This document shows positions 60,934 through 64,000 of a stretch of DNA of 64,000 bases, in pieces. The notes below the pieces were generated by a model, which saw only the letters and a list, made by a program, of their open reading frames with translations, searched no databases and had not been told where the DNA came from. The position numbers and the translations under genes are program-made. This DNA is from Cyanobacteriota bacterium SRBZ.bins.94.201705. Its GTDB lineage: Bacteria > Cyanobacteriota > Cyanobacteriia > Cyanobacteriales > Cyanobacteriaceae. The stretch's first letter is position 1. Each line of letters starts with the position of its first letter. Location: positions 308,196 to 372,195 of the forward strand of contig JAUQQP010000044.1 of the NCBI GenBank assembly GCA_030549855.1, given 5' to 3'.

Positions 60934-61078
60934 GCCCGTCTCTCGGCCCTATTTAGAAGACACGCCCCCCATCGTACCTTACTATATCGCCTTTATATCA
61001 CTTTTTTTCCTCTTTGTCAAGGGCCCCACCGTGTTACAAGACCAAATATGCAACAACGGCAAACGGGGAGGTAGTTAG
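60911..61078 (+). CDS. Possible small membrane protein overlapping rimK
   Basis: A frame of 55 codons starting at an ATG 23 bases before the rimK stop. It has an N-terminal polar stretch, one hydrophobic segment ([15 protein letters not shown]) and a basic tail. The overlap and position suggest translational coupling with rimK, but no ribosome site is evident and no family is recognised. It could be spurious. Confidence 0.35.
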   Translation: MAAVSNTEPVSRPYLEDTPPIVPYYIAFISLFFLFVKGPTVLQDQICNNGKRGGS

Positions 61079-62252
61079 TACAAACTGTAATTTTGTGAAA
61101 TTCAAAGAGTTGACAGAAGAAATTTTTTATAAAAGGGGAAGAATAAAAGGGCAAAGACAGACATATAAAAATTGAACGAATACCCCTTTGGGGGTTCTAA
61201 GCGTATAATTGGGCTTTAACCGGCTAAATATTATGTTTAAATAGTTGCCTATCTCTCGTATTTATATTGTTTTTTAGGGTTTATTTATGATTATTAAGGA
61301 GCTATATATTAGGGGAAAACATTAGGCATAAATCTTGGTTTTAGATAGAGTTTGATGCTATCATATCTAGGGAAAATTTGATTTAAAAATTTATGATTTT
61401 TACAGGTTTATCTAATAAGTTCCAGCGTTACATTTTAGCAATCTTTCATGGTTTCAGTAAATTGGTATGCCGGAATAAAAATTCTAGCAGGCTTTTAAAA
61501 ATTATTAAAACTATTTGCCAATCGTAAATAGAGAGAGACGAGGAGATAAATACGTTTATTTCATGGTTTTTAAATGGCAAGTTTGGTCTTCTTATGACTG
61601 AATAGCAGGAGATAGTGGTAAAATGGGGCAAGAAAAGAGGACAAGGGCAAAACAAAAAATGTTTAAAATGAGCCCTCTATTGTTGGTTTTTGCCAGATTC
61701 CTTCTCCCCGCAGAAACCACCATAGGCCAGGTTATGTATCTGGGCGGCTATTACACGGTTATTATCGGCTAATTAACGATAACAAAACAGAATATTTTGC
61801 CCTCTTATAGGTGTTACCGCAGTCAGCCGCAGTCTATAACCATTACTGGACTTTTAAACACAAAGGCAGATGCTGATTTGCCCCATTACTGCCATATTTG
61901 CCCTCCTCTTTATTGTTGCTCTTTTGCTCACCCTGTGTTAACCTTTAGCTCCAAAAGGGACACTGATAGTAAAAAGTACCGTCTAGCCCAACTGCCGTGC
62001 TTTTGTCTGTCTAAACCAGTTCTACCCAGTGAGACAGTCTACTTACTATACCTAATTATAAGACAATGTTTCCCATCCCGCCCTCACCAGTGCTAGTAAT
62101 CATCCCCCTAAACCCCATCCTTACAGCTAGTTGTCTGGTATCCGGACACCCGTTGACAGTGGCCAGTGACAATCTGTATTATTTGGCAAGCAGATAATAG
62201 CAGCCAGTGATAGTCCCTATGGTTTTAGGATACAAAGACTACCTGTTGGTTA
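61079..62252. other. Large non-coding stretch between rimK and leuA
   Basis: About 1.2 kb without a convincing gene. The first half is AT-rich, with a hairpin ACCCC/GGGGGT at 61182-61195 that may end the rimK transcript. Open frames at 61446-61655 (minus) and 61797-62096 (plus) show no domain, ribosome site or usual codon pattern. A 37-codon frame at 61659-61772 encodes a partly hydrophobic peptide but is unsupported. The 3' part contains a consensus-like promoter. Decayed genes or non-coding RNA are both possible. Confidence 0.5.
62153..62182 (+). promoter_or_regulatory. Orphan promoter with perfect -35
   Basis: TTGACA at 62153-62158, an 18-base spacer and TATTAT at 62177-62182 on the plus strand. 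The only things downstream are about 100 bases of spacer, the leuA terminator hairpin and antisense leuA. GCCAGTGA occurs both in the spacer and again 30 bases after the -10. Confidence 0.4.
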
Positions 62253-62293
62253 AAACGGGAATCAGAAAAGGCTAATCCACCTGATCCCCGTTT
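62246..62293 (-). terminator. Terminator of leuA
   Basis: On the minus strand AAACGGGGATCAG (62293-62281) pairs with CTGATTCCCGTTT (62265-62253) over 13 positions with one G-U pair and a 15-base loop. TTTTAACC follows, including the last T residues of the stem. It lies 14 bases after the leuA stop. Confidence 0.7.
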
Positions 62294-62306
62294 GAGTAAA
62301 ATTATA

Positions 62307-63944
62307 CTAGGCAGGGGTCACCAGATTGGCATGTTGGGCCGTCTTGTCGTTGTTGTTATCATGCCCATTATGATGACGCCCAACTGTAACCGCATAGAGG
62401 CGATTCAAGGCAGCTATATAAGCCCGGGCAGAGGCTACAATAATGTCCGTATTGGCAGCATAGCCGGAATAGTTTTTCCCCTGGTGACGCAGACGCACAG
62501 TTACCTCTCCCATGGCGTCTATCCCGGCAGTCACAGATTTTACCGAATACTCCACTAACTCGCTGGGAATATTCACCACCTGACTTATAGCCTTGTATAC
62601 CGCATCTACTGGTCCTGTGCCTATAGCTACAGAAGTAACATCTTTACCTTCAGGTGTTCTCACAGTGACTGTAGCGGTTGGTACTGCAGGTTCACCACAA
62701 GAAACCTGTACCAACTCCAGGCGGTATAATTCAGGAGGCTGTTGGATTTCGTCGCTGACTATCGCCTCCAAATCCCAGTCGGTGATTTCCTTCTTCTTGT
62801 CGGCTAACTCCTTGAAGCGAATAAAGGCTTTGTTTAACTCTTCCTCTGACAATTCAAACCCTAACTCCTGCAAACGGGTGCGAAAGGCATTGCGTCCAGA
62901 AAGTTTCCCTAGTACAATCTGATTAGAGGTCAAACCGATGGATTCGGCCGACATAATCTCATAGGTGAGGGGATTTTTCAATACCCCGTCTTGGTGAATG
63001 CCAGACTGGTGGGCAAAGGCGTTAGCCCCTACAATAGCCTTATTAGGTTGTACCACCATCCCCGTCAAACTAGACACTAGACGGGAGGTTTTATATATCT
63101 GTTTGGTATCAATATTAGTCAAAGGCTCAGTGGAATCAGCAGGACGTCCCAAATATGGGTTAAAATACTGACGACGGACATGTAACGCCATCACCAATTC
63201 CTCTAAAGCCGCATTGCCTGCCCTTTCCCCAATCCCATTAATAGTACATTCTACCTGTCTGGCACCATTTTTGATAGCTTCTAGAAAATTAGCTACTGCT
63301 AAACCTAGGTCGTTGTGCCCATGGACTGATATAATAGCCTTATCAATATTGCGTACATTCTCCTTTATTCCCTTGATTAAGGCGCCAAATTCCGAAGGCA
63401 CAGTATAACCCACAGTGTCGGGGATATTAACAGTAGTTGCTCCAGCCTCTATTGCCAATTCTAACACCTGATATAAAAATTCTGGGTCAGTGCGTCCAGC
63501 ATCCTCGGCAGAAAACTCCACATCCGGCGTAAAAGTCTTGGCATAGGCCACCATTTCCGGTACTATTTCCAAAATCTCCTTTCTAGTCTTCTTCAACTTA
63601 TACTGCAAATGTATGTCGGAAGTAGCGATAAAGGTATGAATACGACTCTTACAGGCAGGTTTTAAGGCTTCGCCGGCACTTTTTATATCTTGTTTTGTAG
63701 CACGAGCTAAAGCACAGATAACAGGACCATTTTCAGTACCTACCACTTCTGCTATTTTTTGTACAGCGGCAAAATCCCCGCGACTGGCATGAGGAAACCC
63801 CGCCTCTATCACATCTACTCCCAGTTTGGCTAAAGCCTTAGCAATGGTCAATTTTTCCTCCACATTCAAACTAACCCCAGGGGATTGCTCTCCATCTCTC
63901 AAAGTGGTATCAAATATAATAATCCTGTCCGGTTGTTTTGTCAT
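62307..63944 (-). CDS. leuA: 2-isopropylmalate synthase
   Basis: First committed enzyme of leucine synthesis, condensing acetyl-CoA with 2-ketoisovalerate. The metal and substrate motifs are [13 protein letters not shown] at 11-23 and the H-x-H of SVHGHNDLG at 208-210. The long form (545 residues) includes the C-terminal LeuA dimer domain that binds leucine for feedback inhibition. A citramalate synthase is an alternative for related proteins, but length and the LeuA domain favour isopropylmalate synthase. It ends in a His/Asn-rich low-complexity stretch ([12 protein letters not shown]). Confidence 0.94.
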   Translation of the reverse strand: MTKQPDRIIIFDTTLRDGEQSPGVSLNVEEKLTIAKALAKLGVDVIEAGFPHASRGDFAAVQKIAEVVGTENGPVICALARATKQDIKSAGEALKPACKSRIHTFIATSDIHLQYKLKKTRKEILEIVPEMVAYAKTFTPDVEFSAEDAGRTDPEFLYQVLELAIEAGATTVNIPDTVGYTVPSEFGALIKGIKENVRNIDKAIISVHGHNDLGLAVANFLEAIKNGARQVECTINGIGERAGNAALEELVMALHVRRQYFNPYLGRPADSTEPLTNIDTKQIYKTSRLVSSLTGMVVQPNKAIVGANAFAHQSGIHQDGVLKNPLTYEIMSAESIGLTSNQIVLGKLSGRNAFRTRLQELGFELSEEELNKAFIRFKELADKKKEITDWDLEAIVSDEIQQPPELYRLELVQVSCGEPAVPTATVTVRTPEGKDVTSVAIGTGPVDAVYKAISQVVNIPSELVEYSVKSVTAGIDAMGEVTVRLRHQGKNYSGYAANTDIIVASARAYIAALNRLYAVTVGRHHNGHDNNNDKTAQHANLVTPA

Positions 63945-64000
63945 ATTTTCCCCTCTACTGCAATATAGCTCTATTCGCTGATTATAGTCGACTCCTTCTA

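Noticed and set aside
61797-62096. 99-codon plus-strand frame in the rimK-leuA spacer
   Set aside because: Cys- and Tyr-rich, low-complexity composition, no start signal and codon use unlike the neighbours.
62292-62558. 88-codon plus-strand frame at the leuA 3' end
   Set aside because: Antisense to the conserved LeuA regulatory domain; looks like a shadow.

Overview
The window is a contiguous piece of a cyanobacterial chromosome. Form IB RuBisCO in the order rbcL-rbcX-rbcS, the NDH-1 genes ndhC-ndhK-ndhJ, a split RNA polymerase beta' with a very large RpoC2 insertion, twitching-pilus genes and a fused RibBA all point that way. RpoB is followed directly by RpoC2 with no rpoC1 between them, an arrangement I recall from Synechocystis PCC 6803, so a unicellular relative of the Synechocystis/Geminocystis/Cyanobacterium group is likely (inference). 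The HIP1 octamer GCGATCGC, common in many cyanobacteria, was noticed only twice, both times in rbcL. I saw no rRNA, tRNA, CRISPR array, insertion sequence or prophage.

Layout. 1-6.7 kb: riboflavin (ribBA), tyrosine (tyrA), gltX, an Mrp-type ATPase and a cation/proton antiporter. 7.0-9.7 kb: polysaccharide ABC exporter (permease and ATPase) with a glycosyltransferase. 9.7-11.4 kb: ndhCKJ. 11.6-15.8 kb: a class A penicillin-binding protein and pilT-pilC. 16.0-20.7 kb: small proteins, a PHP-domain protein, a candidate small RNA and two adjacent glycosyltransferase genes that are both broken, one by a frameshift and one by an in-frame amber codon. 21-30 kb: ruvA, an AI-2E-family permease, cysE, a metal-binding HMA protein, a divergent subtilase, a GAF histidine kinase, mtnP, queG and thpR. 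30-40 kb: an ABC exporter, dnaX, nrdA, a RimK-associated aspartic-protease-like protein, an Mn/Zn-type ABC transporter and lipA. 40-51 kb: a response regulator, a second AI-2E permease, rpsT, tatD, rpoB and rpoC2. 51-64 kb: orphan hypB, a WD40 protein, rbcLXS, a secreted TPR-CHAT protein, rimK, a 1.37 kb non-coding stretch and leuA.

How the genes work together. Most are housekeeping genes with short operons: ndhCKJ (4-base overlap ndhK/ndhJ), pilT-pilC, the exporter pair, the metal ABC pair, rbcLXS, and a 72-residue membrane protein coupled to an AI-2E permease through a TAATG overlap. The exporter, glycosyltransferases and pilus genes shape the cell surface. RimK and its COG4067 partner family occur 23 kb apart.

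Most interesting non-coding signals. (1) A compact free-standing minus-strand transcription unit near 16.53-16.62 kb with a consensus -35, a 17-base spacer, a -10, two hairpins and a U-tract. (2) A motif matching the RbcR consensus upstream of rbcL. (3) A long nested stem filling the rbcL-rbcX spacer. (4) Paired NrdR-like boxes 32 bp apart before nrdA. (5) The two glycosyltransferase lesions, one of which lies on a GGGAAAA slippery-type heptamer.
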